The notes: generated by a model not told the origin, from the sequence alone. A DNA stretch of 41,711 bases from Candidatus Hydrothermarchaeota archaeon (GCA_015521615.1 WANW01000014.1:1-41711); one strand, 5' to 3'; positions 31,104-39,933 are shown, numbered from the stretch's first letter. Numbers and translations: made by a program.

Positions 31104-31877
31104 TCACCCCTCCAGGTCGGCGATGCTTTTGAGCACATAATCCGGCTTTACCTCGGACCTTTCCACATCCTCCGGCTTTGCCACGCCGGTGAGCACCAGG
31201 GCTGTGTCTATGCCGGCGTTTTTGCCAGCGAGAACGTCGCTTTCGATTATGTCCCCCACCATGAGGCACTCCTCGCGGGGCACGCCCAGTGCTTTAAGCG
31301 CCTGCTCCATTATGGGCCCTGAGGGTTTGCCGATTACCACGTCCGGCTGCCTGCCGGTGATGTACTGCAGCGCCCCCACCACTGCACCGGTGCCAGGGAT
31401 TACCCTGTCCTCCGCCGGGTAGAGCTTGTCCAGGTTGGTGGTTATCCACGGCTTGCCGGCAAGCAAAACCGAAGTGGCCTGGCTCAGCTTCTGGTAGTTT
31501 ATCGCCGGATCAGAGCCGGTGACGAGCACCTCCGCCCTCTCGGGCTCTGCCACGAGCCTGAGCCCAGCTCTAAGAAGCTCCTTCACAAGCCCCAGTGCGC
31601 CGACGACAAAAATGCGCTCCTGCGCGTGCCTCTCCGCAAGGTAGCGCGCCGTGGCGTAGGTGGCGGGTATAATCTCCTCCTCCGCAATTGGCAGCCCCAG
31701 CTCGGAGATCCTCTCAGCGTAGTCGTCCCTCGCCCTGGTGGAGTTGTTGCTCACAAACACCAGCCTCTTGCCGCGCCGACGAAGCCTCTCCAGCGTCTCG
31801 ACCGCTCCGGGAATAAGCGTGTCTCCCCTGTAGAGCACGCCGTCCATATCGAAGATGTAACCCTTATATTCCCTCAT
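31104..31877 (-). CDS. HAD-superfamily IIA phosphatase (NagD-like)
   Basis: The product has 257 residues. Motif I FDMDGVLYRGD (nucleophile and acid Asp), motif II VFVSNNSTR, cap domain of the C2a type in the middle, motif III region GKPSG and motif IV VGDIIESDVLAGKNAG. Relatives hydrolyse 4-nitrophenyl phosphate, phosphoglycolate or glycerol phosphates. The ATG overlaps glpB by 4 nt, so in this operon a glycerol-3-phosphate or related phosphatase role is a reasonable inference. It is followed closely by the DHH gene. Confidence 0.87.
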   Translation of the reverse strand: MREYKGYIFDMDGVLYRGDTLIPGAVETLERLRRRGKRLVFVSNNSTRARDDYAERISELGLPIAEEEIIPATYATARYLAERHAQERIFVVGALGLVKELLRAGLRLVAEPERAEVLVTGSDPAINYQKLSQATSVLLAGKPWITTNLDKLYPAEDRVIPGTGAVVGALQYITGRQPDVVIGKPSGPIMEQALKALGVPREECLMVGDIIESDVLAGKNAGIDTALVLTGVAKPEDVERSEVKPDYVLKSIADLEG

Positions 31878-32926
31878 CGCACACCTCCTGCAAAGTACCC
31901 GGTGGCTATTGCAACGCCCCAGCCACTCTTCTCTGTGCAGTAGTCGTAGCCTCCCAGGAGAGCGCCAGCCACTCTCACATTCAGAATTTTTTCCCCTCTG
32001 TAAAAGGGGCTGAGATTCCCGTCCACCTTAACCCCGAGCCTTGAGTAGGGGTGCCCCCCCTCTGGCAGGGGCGTTTTCACAGCGAGACCCTCCACCCTCA
32101 CCAGCTCCAGGCCCAGCAGCGGCTCCCTCATCCCCACGAGTCCTCCTCCAGTCCAGTCCCCGGTAGCGAGCACAAAGGCATCGCCCGCGTAGCTCTGCCT
32201 GCCCACCAGAGCCTTAAGCTCTCCTCCCTCAACTACCGCTCTGCTAATCTTGTCCTGGACTATGCGAACCCCAGCCTCGGCGGCATGCTCAGTGAGCCTC
32301 TCAACCACCTGCTCGCCGTCTCCCAGCAGGGGCAGGGCGCGGGCGTTTTCGCCATTGCCAAGCTGCCTCAGGGGTTTGAGCACAAGCTCGCCCTCTCCCT
32401 TCGCCTCTATTCTTCTCGGACCAGCTAGGCCAAGCTTTGGCAGGAGCCAGGAGAGGGAAGCAGCGACAAAGCCCGGGCTGAAGTTCCTCTCCTCCTCTCC
32501 GGAGATGACCACCCTCTTTCCGCTCCACTCCTCCACCCTGCCGGCGTAAACCTTCTCCGGTGCAAGACAGGTGGGCTTAACGGTGCCAAACTGTGTGGCA
32601 ATGTGGATGTTCTCCTCAAGGCTGCCCCGGAAGGGGATGCCCGCCCTCGCTGTAACCTCCCTGAAGAACTCCAGCGCCTCCCTAACGCGCTCAACACCTA
32701 AAAGGGAGTAGGGGTGCTCCTCCTCCCTCTCCACTAGGATTTTTATCCCCTCCTCCGGGCTGCTCAGCTCCTCACCGTCCAGGTAGCCCAGCACGTCCAC
32801 CACACCCAGGGAGCGCGAACTGGCACTCTTACCGGAGCTTACCAGCACCACCTCATTGCCCAGAGCCCTCGCGCGAAGCGCAGCCACAACGCCTGAGATG
32901 CCCGAGCCAGCGACCACAACCCTCAT
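31874..32926 (-). CDS. glpB: Anaerobic glycerol-3-phosphate dehydrogenase subunit B
   Basis: The product has 350 residues. N-terminal VVVAGSGISGVVAALRA is an FAD/NAD-type Rossmann loop, and SLGVVDVLGYL, GDAFVLATGDWTGGGL and LLGGYDYCTEKSGWGVAIATGYFA are GlpB blocks. GlpB accompanies GlpA in oxidation of sn-glycerol 3-phosphate to dihydroxyacetone phosphate at the membrane. The gene overlaps glpA and the HAD phosphatase gene by 4 nt each. The electron-transfer subunit GlpC, usual in bacteria, is not in this operon. Confidence 0.9.
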   Translation of the reverse strand: MRVVVAGSGISGVVAALRARALGNEVVLVSSGKSASSRSLGVVDVLGYLDGEELSSPEEGIKILVEREEEHPYSLLGVERVREALEFFREVTARAGIPFRGSLEENIHIATQFGTVKPTCLAPEKVYAGRVEEWSGKRVVISGEEERNFSPGFVAASLSWLLPKLGLAGPRRIEAKGEGELVLKPLRQLGNGENARALPLLGDGEQVVERLTEHAAEAGVRIVQDKISRAVVEGGELKALVGRQSYAGDAFVLATGDWTGGGLVGMREPLLGLELVRVEGLAVKTPLPEGGHPYSRLGVKVDGNLSPFYRGEKILNVRVAGALLGGYDYCTEKSGWGVAIATGYFAGGVR

Positions 32927-34464
32927 AGGAAGCTCACCAGCCCGCGAAGGTGCTTCTTAATCTTATCGTAGTTGCCTGCGCAACCATAGGTTGCCTCCAT
33001 GAGCTTCGCCTCCCTCATGCTCGCCTCCAGCACCGGCAGAATGCCCTTCCACCTCTCGCGGAGGCTGTTAACCACCTGTACCTGGGCCTGCTCCGCAGAG
33101 GCGAGGCCTTCTGAGAAGAGGGTCATAGCGGCCTCGAGGGTGCACCTCCTGCCCTGACAGTAGCCCATCCCCAGCCTCGTTCGCCGGCGGATGTCGCGGA
33201 TGTTTCTGCAGAAGAGTTCCCTGGCGGCGAACACCACCTCGCCCCTGCTCACGCCCTCGCACAGGCAGGTGATGGTGCGCTTCTCTGCATAGGGCACTAG
33301 AGCACGGGCAAGCGCCCCGTACCTCGCGTACAGCCTGTTAAAGCCCCGTCCGAGCAGCGCCTTCAGCTCTTCGCCCTCCTCCACAATCGGCTCCTTTGCA
33401 GTGGTGCACTGCGCACGAATACCCAGAAGCCTGCATGCTGCATCGCTGGCGCGCTCCGCCATCAAGCGATAGGTGGTGAACTTTCCTCCAGTTATTGTGA
33501 TGAAGCTTCCATCCTCAATGATGGTAAAGCCCCTTTTCTCCCCACTGCCCACTACCGGGCGCAACCCCGCGTAGGCGCGGATAACCCTGCGCCCTGCAAG
33601 GAAGGGGACCTTGGCTATGCCCTCCCTCTTCAGGAGCTCAACCTCCTCCCTGGAGATTGAAAACTTCTCAAGCCTCGCCTCGGGCACAAAGGAGGTGCCC
33701 ACCAGAGTGGTCCCCTTATGAGGGAGGATTATGTCTCCCTGCGACGGCCTGCGCAGGTGGTTCACCACCCTTCCCACGGCGCTGCCCTGATACACCAGGA
33801 TGGTGCCCTTGTAGGACTTAACCTCCACCCTTCTCCCGGCGAGCTTCGCCACCTCGCCGGCCCACACCCCGGAGGCGTTTATCACCACCTCCGCCTCTAT
33901 CTCCTGCCTTCTCCCGTCCTGCAGATAGCTCACCCTTCCGTCGGCTACCTCCACCACCCTTGCGTAGGTCTCTATTTTAGCTCCATGCCTGTACGCAGCA
34001 AAGGCGTTCGCGACAGTGAGCAGGAAGGGGTCCGCCACCGCGTCGTTGACCTCCACCGCCGCCACAAGCTCCGGGTTCAGCTGCGGCTCAAGTTTAAGCG
34101 CCTCCTTCGGCGAGAGCTCCTCTGCAGCTACGCCTGCGCTCCTGCACCCCCTGAGGAACTCCTCCAGGTATGCGGGGTCGTCCTCGCCGAGCGCGACGAA
34201 GAGCCCGCCGGTGGCGTGGATGAAGCTGGGAGCGATTTCCCTCAGGATTCTGTTCTCGGAGGCGCACTGCTCTGCGCTCTCAGGGTCGGTTACCACGTAC
34301 CTCGCCCCGCTGTGGACCAGGCCATGACTCCTCCCTGTGGAGCCCACAGCAAGATCGCCCTTCTCAAGAAGCACCACCTCCACGCCTCTAAGGGCAAGGT
34401 CTCTGGCGATGCCGGCGCCGGTTATTCCCCCTCCTATGACGCAGACCTCGTAGCGGGAGCCCAT
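32923..34464 (-). CDS. glpA: Anaerobic glycerol-3-phosphate dehydrogenase subunit A
   Basis: The product has 513 residues from ATG 34464. The FAD site is VCVIGGGITGAGIARDLALRG; GSTGRSHGLVHSGARYV, INASGVWAGEVA and GGKFTTYRLMAE are the catalytic-domain blocks. The C-terminal part (about 405-465) has CLCEGVS and, further on, GMGYCQGRRC, a BFD-like [2Fe-2S] cysteine set as in GlpA. The start is chosen because a TATA-like AATTATAT (about 34490-34497) lies ~26-33 nt upstream; ATG 34488 would be too close to it. First gene of the operon glpA-glpB-HAD-DHH; divergent from dapF. Confidence 0.94.
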   Translation of the reverse strand: MGSRYEVCVIGGGITGAGIARDLALRGVEVVLLEKGDLAVGSTGRSHGLVHSGARYVVTDPESAEQCASENRILREIAPSFIHATGGLFVALGEDDPAYLEEFLRGCRSAGVAAEELSPKEALKLEPQLNPELVAAVEVNDAVADPFLLTVANAFAAYRHGAKIETYARVVEVADGRVSYLQDGRRQEIEAEVVINASGVWAGEVAKLAGRRVEVKSYKGTILVYQGSAVGRVVNHLRRPSQGDIILPHKGTTLVGTSFVPEARLEKFSISREEVELLKREGIAKVPFLAGRRVIRAYAGLRPVVGSGEKRGFTIIEDGSFITITGGKFTTYRLMAERASDAACRLLGIRAQCTTAKEPIVEEGEELKALLGRGFNRLYARYGALARALVPYAEKRTITCLCEGVSRGEVVFAARELFCRNIRDIRRRTRLGMGYCQGRRCTLEAAMTLFSEGLASAEQAQVQVVNSLRERWKGILPVLEASMREAKLMEATYGCAGNYDKIKKHLRGLVSFL

Positions 34465-34523
34465 TGTAAGTATTAAGTCTGATGCCATAGATATAATTTA
34501 GGCTAAACAGAAGGAGGCAGGTT

Positions 34524-35390
34524 ATGAGGTTCTACAAGTACCACGGCGCAGGCAACGACTTTGTGCTGGTGGAGAATCTGAATGGAGAAATTGAGGAGGA
34601 GGCAAAGCCAGAGCTCGCGCGCACCCTGTGCCACCGTCACTTTGGCGTGGGAGGCGACGGCCTGCTTCTGGTGGAGCGCTCTAGTAAGGCAGACGCGCGC
34701 TTCAGGTACTTCAACAGCGACGGCAGCGAGGCGGAGATGTGCGGCAATGGTATGCGCTGCTTTGCAAAGCACCTCTACGACTTTGGGATAGTGAGGAAGG
34801 AGAGGATGCGCATAGAGACGCTCGCCGGCGTTATAGGGGTGAGAGTTTTTCAGAAGGACGGGACGGTGGAAGAGGTGGAGGTGGAGCTCGGCGCGCCGAG
34901 GCTCGCGCGGAAGGAGATACCAGCGCTGGGAGAGGGGAGGTTTCTGGGACAGAGGCTGCGCATTGCTGGAGAGGAGCTGGAGGTGAGCGCCGTGAACACG
35001 GGCGTTCCCCACGCCGTTGTAATGGTGCACGACCTTGAGGGTGTGGATGTGCTCCGCCTGGGCAGGGCGCTGCGCTTCCACAAGGTCTTCCCCCAGGGCG
35101 CGAATGTCAACTTTCTTGAGAAGCTGGGGGAAAACGTCTTTGCGGTGCGCACCTACGAGCGCGGCGTTGAGGGCGAGACCCTCGCCTGCGGCACGGGCAT
35201 TGCCGCCTGCGCTGCTGTTGCGGTGCTCCTAGGCGAGGCTTCACCGGAGAAGCCAGTGGAAATACGCGCAAGGGGTGGTACGCTCTATGTCAAAGCAGAG
35301 GTGCGCGACGGTGAGATTGTGAACCTCAGGATGCGTGGCCCCGCAAGGCGGGTGTTCAGGGGCGAGACAGAGGAGATATTCCGGGAATGA
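34524..35390 (+). CDS. dapF: Diaminopimelate epimerase
   Basis: The enzyme epimerises LL- to meso-diaminopimelate in lysine synthesis. The product has 288 residues. FYKYHGAGNDFVLVE at the start, MCGNGMRCFA (first catalytic Cys), VPHAVVMV and ETLACGTGIAACAA (second catalytic Cys) are all present. An AAGGAGGCAGG ribosome-binding site precedes the ATG, unlike the leaderless neighbours. The stop overlaps the presenilin-like gene by 4 nt. No other lysine gene is nearby. Confidence 0.96.
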   Translation: MRFYKYHGAGNDFVLVENLNGEIEEEAKPELARTLCHRHFGVGGDGLLLVERSSKADARFRYFNSDGSEAEMCGNGMRCFAKHLYDFGIVRKERMRIETLAGVIGVRVFQKDGTVEEVEVELGAPRLARKEIPALGEGRFLGQRLRIAGEELEVSAVNTGVPHAVVMVHDLEGVDVLRLGRALRFHKVFPQGANVNFLEKLGENVFAVRTYERGVEGETLACGTGIAACAAVAVLLGEASPEKPVEIRARGGTLYVKAEVRDGEIVNLRMRGPARRVFRGETEEIFRE

Positions 35391-36220
35391 GGGACGAGGC
35401 GCTTCTGGTACTCTTCCTGCTGTTCTCCGGCTCTGCTGCGCTGCTCTACCAGCACGAACTCCTCACCGCAGGTGCTGCACCGGAGCCGGAGATGGAGGGA
35501 GAAGCAAGCCTGGGCTACGCCCTTGCGCTTCCCCTGCTCTTCATCCTTGCGCTCAACCTCTACCTCATTCTCTTTCGCTCCGGGGGATTTCTGAGGGTTC
35601 TCAGGCTTGTGATTCTTGCCTCTGCCTACTTCAGCTACCTCCTGGTGCTCCTCCTGGCACTGGCGCTGCTGGAGGCGCTCTTTCCGCAGCTGGGCTTTTT
35701 ATTCCTCCTAGCTTTGCTCGCCGGCGCCCTCCTGCCCCTCCTCGCCACCAAGAGGCTGAAACCCTGGCTGAGGAACCTGCAGCTGGCGAGCCTCGCTGGT
35801 GTGGCAGGAGCCGCGCTGGCGGAGTACCTCAGCCTCCCCGGCCTGGTGCTCGCCCTCGCCCTGCTCGCGGTGCTGGACTACCACTACGTGGTGAGAAGGA
35901 AGACCATACCTAAGCTCGCCTCAAAGCTGGAAGGCGCGGGGGTGCCCATGGGCGTGGAGGTGGACTCCGGCGAGGACCGCCTTCTGCTCGGCTTCGGCGA
36001 CCTACTCTTCGCCGCCTGCATAGCGGCGGCAAGCTATACGGAGCTCGGCCTAGCCTGGGGAATCGCCGCTATATTCTCAGCCGCCGTCGCCATTCTCGTC
36101 TTCCTGCGCCTCACACTGAGAGGCGCTGAAAAAGCCTACCCGGCGCTTCCCGCAATCTTTGCGGCGGCGCTGCTGGTGTGGCTCATGGCTGAGGTTTACG
36201 GTGTAATTGGGAGAGTTTAA
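35387..36220 (+). CDS. Presenilin-like intramembrane aspartyl protease
   Basis: The product has 277 residues and about nine hydrophobic segments. The two catalytic Asp are visible: Asp164 in VLDYHYVV (the YD-type motif) and Asp205 in LGFGDLLF (GxGD), and the C-terminal PAL motif is YPALPAIF at about 251. This is the archaeal presenilin-homologue (PSH, family A22) pattern. The enzyme would cut membrane helices, such as leftover signal peptides. It is translationally coupled to dapF by a 4-nt overlap, which says nothing obvious about the substrate. Confidence 0.85.
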   Translation: MRDEALLVLFLLFSGSAALLYQHELLTAGAAPEPEMEGEASLGYALALPLLFILALNLYLILFRSGGFLRVLRLVILASAYFSYLLVLLLALALLEALFPQLGFLFLLALLAGALLPLLATKRLKPWLRNLQLASLAGVAGAALAEYLSLPGLVLALALLAVLDYHYVVRRKTIPKLASKLEGAGVPMGVEVDSGEDRLLLGFGDLLFAACIAAASYTELGLAWGIAAIFSAAVAILVFLRLTLRGAEKAYPALPAIFAAALLVWLMAEVYGVIGRV

Positions 36221-36300
36221 ATGCTGACCGCAAATTACTGACACAAGCATTCTTGCAGAAACCTTACCGTGGTATTGAACATCCATTATAAGGAGGTAGC

Positions 36301-36363
36301 ATGGTGAAGCTATTTACCGCAATAATTCACAAGGAAGAGGACATGTATGCAAAATATCTATGA
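36301..36363 (+). pseudogene. Truncated HicB-like antitoxin relic
   Basis: A well-placed AAGGAGGTAGC ribosome-binding site is followed by ATG 36301 and 20 codons reading MVKLFTAIIHKEEDMYAKYL, then a stop. The first ~16 residues match the conserved N-terminus of HicB-type antitoxins (which normally continue to ~70 residues with a CPE(V/L)...SQG block). The rest is missing, and the convergent tupC gene ends 4 nt later. No HicA is nearby. The intergenic stretch 36221-36300 before it holds no other feature. Confidence 0.5.
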
Positions 36364-36366
36364 TTC

Positions 36367-37461
36367 CTACTCCTCAAGCCTGCGCAGGCAGGAGGTTTTG
36401 AGGGAGTAGAGCACCTCACCCCCCTCGCGGATGTGCATTTTCTCGGCCACATGCCTGGGCACGTCGGCGCTGACCTCGAAGCCCCCGCTGGCGATGCGCA
36501 GCCTGAGCATTGCGCTTCCCTGGGGTGAGACCTCGCGGACAACCCCCGTGAGAACATTCCTGTGTCTCGGGTTCAGGGGCACGTCGGTGCGGAGGAGCAT
36601 GACCTCCTCGGGGCGGATGCCCACGCACACGCGCTCCCCCGGCGAGGCATCGAAGGCATGCATCACAAGCGTTACCTCGCCCACCCTCACACTGCAGTAG
36701 TCGCTGCTCACTTCCACAACCTCGCCCTCATAGATGTTCACCATGCCGGTGAATTCCGCCACGAAGCGCGTCTTTGGTGCGAAGATGACCTCTCCCGGCG
36801 GACCCACCTGCTGAAGTCTGCCGTCTTTGAGCACCGCCACGCGGTCGCCCAGGGCGATGGCCTCGTGCTGTTTGTGCGTGGTCAGCACCACGCTTATCCC
36901 CAGCTCCTTTATCCGTCTTATAATTCCGTGCACCCTCATCTCGCTTATCGGGTCCAGGCTCGTGGTGGGCTCGTCCAAGAGCAGAAGCTCGGGCTGAATC
37001 ACCACCGCCCTTGCAAAGGCCACGCGCTGCGCCTCCCCTCCCGACAGCGTGCGAGCGCTGCGCTCCTCGTATCCCTCCAGGCCCACAAGGCGCAGCGCCT
37101 CGCGCACCCTCTTCTCTATCTCCGCCCTTGAGTAGCCCCTTATCTTGAGGCCATAGGCGACGTTGTCGAAGACGCTGCCCGTGAACATGACCGGCTTCTG
37201 GAACACCATCACCATGCTGCGCCTTACCTCGAGCAGCTCCCTGCCGCTCAGCGTCGCCACGTCCTTCCCCCGGAAGTAGAGCCTGCCCTCGCTCGGCTCT
37301 GTGAAGAGGTTGATAATCCGCATAAGCGTGGTCTTACCAGCGCCGCTGGGACCGAGTAGGGTGAGGAGCTCCCCCTCCCTTATCTCAAGGTTTATGCCAC
37401 TCAGCACCTCCCTGCCGGAGAAGCGCTTGCCTATGTTCTCCAAGCGCACAATGCTACGCAA
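36367..37461 (-). CDS. tupC: Tungstate/molybdate ABC transporter ATPase
   Basis: The product has 364 residues. Walker A GPSGAGKTT, Q loop VFQKPVMF, signature LSGGEAQRVAFARA, Walker B LLLLDEPTTSLD, and the switch His in LTTHKQHEA are intact. The C-terminal ~110 residues form a TOBE/MOP-type domain (TGMVNIYEGEVVEV...VCVGIRPEEVMLL), which in related transporters binds oxyanion for regulation. It overlaps the permease gene by 8 nt and with it and the binding protein forms the tupA-tupB-tupC operon. Confidence 0.9.
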   Translation of the reverse strand: MRSIVRLENIGKRFSGREVLSGINLEIREGELLTLLGPSGAGKTTLMRIINLFTEPSEGRLYFRGKDVATLSGRELLEVRRSMVMVFQKPVMFTGSVFDNVAYGLKIRGYSRAEIEKRVREALRLVGLEGYEERSARTLSGGEAQRVAFARAVVIQPELLLLDEPTTSLDPISEMRVHGIIRRIKELGISVVLTTHKQHEAIALGDRVAVLKDGRLQQVGPPGEVIFAPKTRFVAEFTGMVNIYEGEVVEVSSDYCSVRVGEVTLVMHAFDASPGERVCVGIRPEEVMLLRTDVPLNPRHRNVLTGVVREVSPQGSAMLRLRIASGGFEVSADVPRHVAEKMHIREGGEVLYSLKTSCLRRLEE

Positions 37462-38188
37462 TTCCCGCCCTCCTGCGCAGGAAGCTCACCAGAATATTCA
37501 AAATGAAGGTTATTGTGAGCAGTATCAGCCCAAAGGCTATCGCCGCCGCTATGTCGCCCTGGCTGGTCTCGAGGGGTATCGCAGTAGAGAGGGTGCGCGT
37601 CTTTGAGACGTGGATTATCCCCTCCGGCGTGGCTATGTCGTAGGCGATGTTCCCGCCCACTGTGAGGATCGCCCCCACCTCGGCGAAAACCCTGCCCGCA
37701 CCCGCGAGGATGCCGGTGATTATCCCGAAGGCGGCCTCCTTAATCACCAGCAGCGCAACCTCGCGGTCCCGCGCTCCCAGCGTGTAGGCGGTTTCGCGTA
37801 TGCTCCTGGGCACGGCGTTTATGGCGGCGATGCTCACGCCGAGTATTATTGGAAAAGCCAGAATGTACTGTGCAACCACCATTATTTCTCTGGTGTAAAT
37901 CATATCAAGAAAGCCCAGCGGGCCACGACGCATGAAGAATACGAAGACCACCAGACCAACCACAACAGGTGGGAGACCCATGCCGGTGTTTATCAGCGTC
38001 AGGAGGAAGTTCCTCAGCGGGAAGTTTTTGAAGCAGAAGAGCACCGCCAGGGGCACTGCCGTAATGGAGGCAAGCAGCACAGCGCTGGTGGAGACTATAA
38101 TCTGAACTTTTGCAACACTTATAACGTATGGGTCAAGAGTTGCTATCAGAGTCACCGCACGAAGCACGCCCTCTATAAGGTATTCCAT
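37454..38188 (-). CDS. tupB: Tungstate/molybdate ABC transporter permease
   Basis: The product has 244 residues and about five to six helices. The ABC-permease EAA-type loop is AINAVPRSIRETAYTLGARDREVALLVI with the following AGAGRVFAEVGAILTVGGN, the form found in TupB/TupC-type tungstate systems. It should form the membrane channel between the binding protein and the ATPase. The gene starts 69 nt downstream of tupA. Confidence 0.9.
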   Translation of the reverse strand: MEYLIEGVLRAVTLIATLDPYVISVAKVQIIVSTSAVLLASITAVPLAVLFCFKNFPLRNFLLTLINTGMGLPPVVVGLVVFVFFMRRGPLGFLDMIYTREIMVVAQYILAFPIILGVSIAAINAVPRSIRETAYTLGARDREVALLVIKEAAFGIITGILAGAGRVFAEVGAILTVGGNIAYDIATPEGIIHVSKTRTLSTAIPLETSQGDIAAAIAFGLILLTITFILNILVSFLRRRAGIA

Positions 38189-38257
38189 GTGAGCACCTTC
38201 ACGCTGAGGTATAAAAATAACGCTGTAAAAAAGAAAAGAGAGGAGGTGGAGATTATT

Positions 38258-39244
38258 CTAACCCTTTGGAGGTAGAGTTACTCCTGTGTATGGCTCACCC
38301 TGCTCGTTGTACAACCCGTGTATGGTCACAGGCAGGTACTGGTTGTAGTTCTCCCTGTCCACGAGGGCATCCGGATAGAAGAGCTGCTCTCCATTCTTCC
38401 TGTACTCTGCGATAAGCTTCTGCCCTTCCGGAGATGTCAGAAAGCCTATGTACAGCATCGCCAGCTCATAGTTCCGGTCTGGGTACTTTTTGGGATTTAC
38501 GGCAATTACCGCATATGGGTTTGCCAGAATCGGGTCCCCACCCTTAACAGGACCCTCTACAAGAACCTCCAGGTCCAGCTTGCCCTTGTAGGCAAGAAAA
38601 GTACCCCTGTCCGTTAATGTGTAGGCATGTTTTTCACTGGCTATGGTCAGCGTCTTGCCCATCCCCTGCCCTGTCTTCTCATACCAGTCACCACTCGGTG
38701 TAATCCCGGCAAGCTTCCATATTATCAGCTCCTTTGTATTTGTCCCGGAATTGTCGCCGCGGGAGAGAAACTTGGCCTTCGCCTGGGCTATCTTCTTAAA
38801 AGCTTCGGTTGCACTCTTCATACCACGAATGCCAGCAGGGTCATCCTTTGGTCCGACTATAACAAAATCATTGTACATCACATTGCGCCGGTTTATGCCA
38901 TAGCCATCCTCCAGGAACTTGTCCTCCTTGCTGCGCGCATGCACCAGCACCACATCAACCTCACCATCCCGCGCCATACGTATAGCCGCGCCCGTACCGA
39001 CTGCGTGCACCTCCACAAGTACGCCGTACTTCTTCTGAAAGGCCGAGTTGAGAACACCCAGCAGGCCAGAGTTGTAAGTGCTTGTTGTGGTTGCGAGAAC
39101 CAGCTTTGGCATCTCTTTAGCAGGTGCTGCCGCCGCCTCAGGCACGCTCTTTGACTCCTGTGCACCACTCTTGGAAGTACATCCAAGACTGAGCGTCAGA
39201 AGAAGAATCAAGAAAACTATTCCAAACAGCCTCAGCTTTCTCAT
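38258..39244 (-). CDS. tupA: Tungstate/molybdate-binding lipoprotein
   Basis: The product has 328 residues from ATG 39244, behind a GGAGGTGT ribosome-binding site. Lipobox LTLSLGC (Cys ~21) follows the signal helix, then a flexible Ser/Ala/Pro linker. The binding protein has LATTTSTYNSGLLGVL (the TupA anion-site signature TTTST), FLSRGDNSGTNTKEL and YTLTDRGTFLAY. It captures tungstate (or molybdate) outside the cell for TupBC. A TATA box (TTTTATATAA, 39289-39298) lies upstream. It is divergent from the tfx gene. Confidence 0.94.
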   Translation of the reverse strand: MRKLRLFGIVFLILLLTLSLGCTSKSGAQESKSVPEAAAAPAKEMPKLVLATTTSTYNSGLLGVLNSAFQKKYGVLVEVHAVGTGAAIRMARDGEVDVVLVHARSKEDKFLEDGYGINRRNVMYNDFVIVGPKDDPAGIRGMKSATEAFKKIAQAKAKFLSRGDNSGTNTKELIIWKLAGITPSGDWYEKTGQGMGKTLTIASEKHAYTLTDRGTFLAYKGKLDLEVLVEGPVKGGDPILANPYAVIAVNPKKYPDRNYELAMLYIGFLTSPEGQKLIAEYRKNGEQLFYPDALVDRENYNQYLPVTIHGLYNEQGEPYTGVTLPPKG

Positions 39245-39320
39245 ACTACACCTCCTTAGAAATTTTGTAAGGTAGTAATGATAACCCATTATATAAAAGT
39301 TGTGCAAATATTTTAAAATT

Positions 39321-39482
39321 GTAAGCGAAAATATTTACCATTTCTTTAGATTCCCGGCCTTTCTAGCAGATTAACCTCCCACCACTTAAATATTTGGATG
39401 AACGTAATATGATCTATTTACTCTTCCAGAAAAATGTGTTAAAGGGTGGCGAATACACTGAAGATGTAAGCGGAAATATTTA
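39321..39482. promoter_or_regulatory. Repeated operator-like motif between tupA and tfx
   Basis: GTAAGCG(A/G)AAATATTTA occurs twice in the same orientation, at 39321-39337 and 39466-39482 (16 of 17 bases equal, 145 bp apart). The first lies about 25 bp upstream of the tupA TATA box; the second overlaps the likely TATA of tfx (AAATATTTA). Both continue with TTTACC-like ends. Joint control of tupA and tfx, probably by Tfx itself, is inferred. The remaining ~125 bp between the copies have no gene. Confidence 0.55.
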
Positions 39483-39518
39483 TTTACCTGCCTGACAGAT
39501 TTAAAGCCAGGTGATGGC

Positions 39519-39926
39519 TTGAGCCGTAACAACGGTTTCCTGACAGAGAAGCAGCTTAAAATCCTGGAGCTGCGCGCTCAGGGTTACAAACAGCGGGAGA
39601 TTGCAGAGCTTCTCGGCACCAGCAGGGAGAATGTGGCAATACTCGAGAAGCGCGCCAGGGAGAATGTGGAAAAGGCGAGGCGTACAATTATCGCCTTTGA
39701 GAGACTCTCTCCCGTGAGAGTGCTCCTGGAGGAGGGTGAAGAACTCTTCGCCGCGCCTGAGAAAATTCTCCGCATTGCCGATAAGCATGGTATAAAAGTG
39801 GTGCACAACAAGACCTCGCTTATTGGCATGCTGCGCAGGCATGCAGGTAGCAGGATCCAGGGAAACCGCATCACCGGTAAGATAGGGGTTAGTATTCTGA
39901 GAAGTGGCAGGATAATAGTGGAGTGA
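39519..39926 (+). CDS. tfx: Tfx-family DNA-binding regulator
   Basis: The product has 135 residues from TTG 39519, preceded by CCAGGTGATGG; no ATG in frame is available nearby. The N-terminal helix-turn-helix FLTEKQLKILELRAQGYKQ and EIAELLGTSRENVAILEKRA is the LuxR/Tfx-like type, and the C-terminal domain (about 65-135) with HGIKVVHNKTSLIGMLRR is typical of Tfx. In Methanothermobacter Tfx binds DNA at the molybdenum formylmethanofuran dehydrogenase operon. Here it is divergent from the tungstate transporter and upstream of a molybdate-type transporter, so oxyanion-responsive control is a good inference. Confidence 0.88.
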   Translation: MSRNNGFLTEKQLKILELRAQGYKQREIAELLGTSRENVAILEKRARENVEKARRTIIAFERLSPVRVLLEEGEELFAAPEKILRIADKHGIKVVHNKTSLIGMLRRHAGSRIQGNRITGKIGVSILRSGRIIVE

Positions 39927-39933
39927 GGCCAGT

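Noticed and set aside
33718-34476. Long open frame antisense to glpA (about 252 codons)
   Set aside because: The translated product is Pro/His/Arg-rich with no domain, while glpA on the other strand is complete and conserved.
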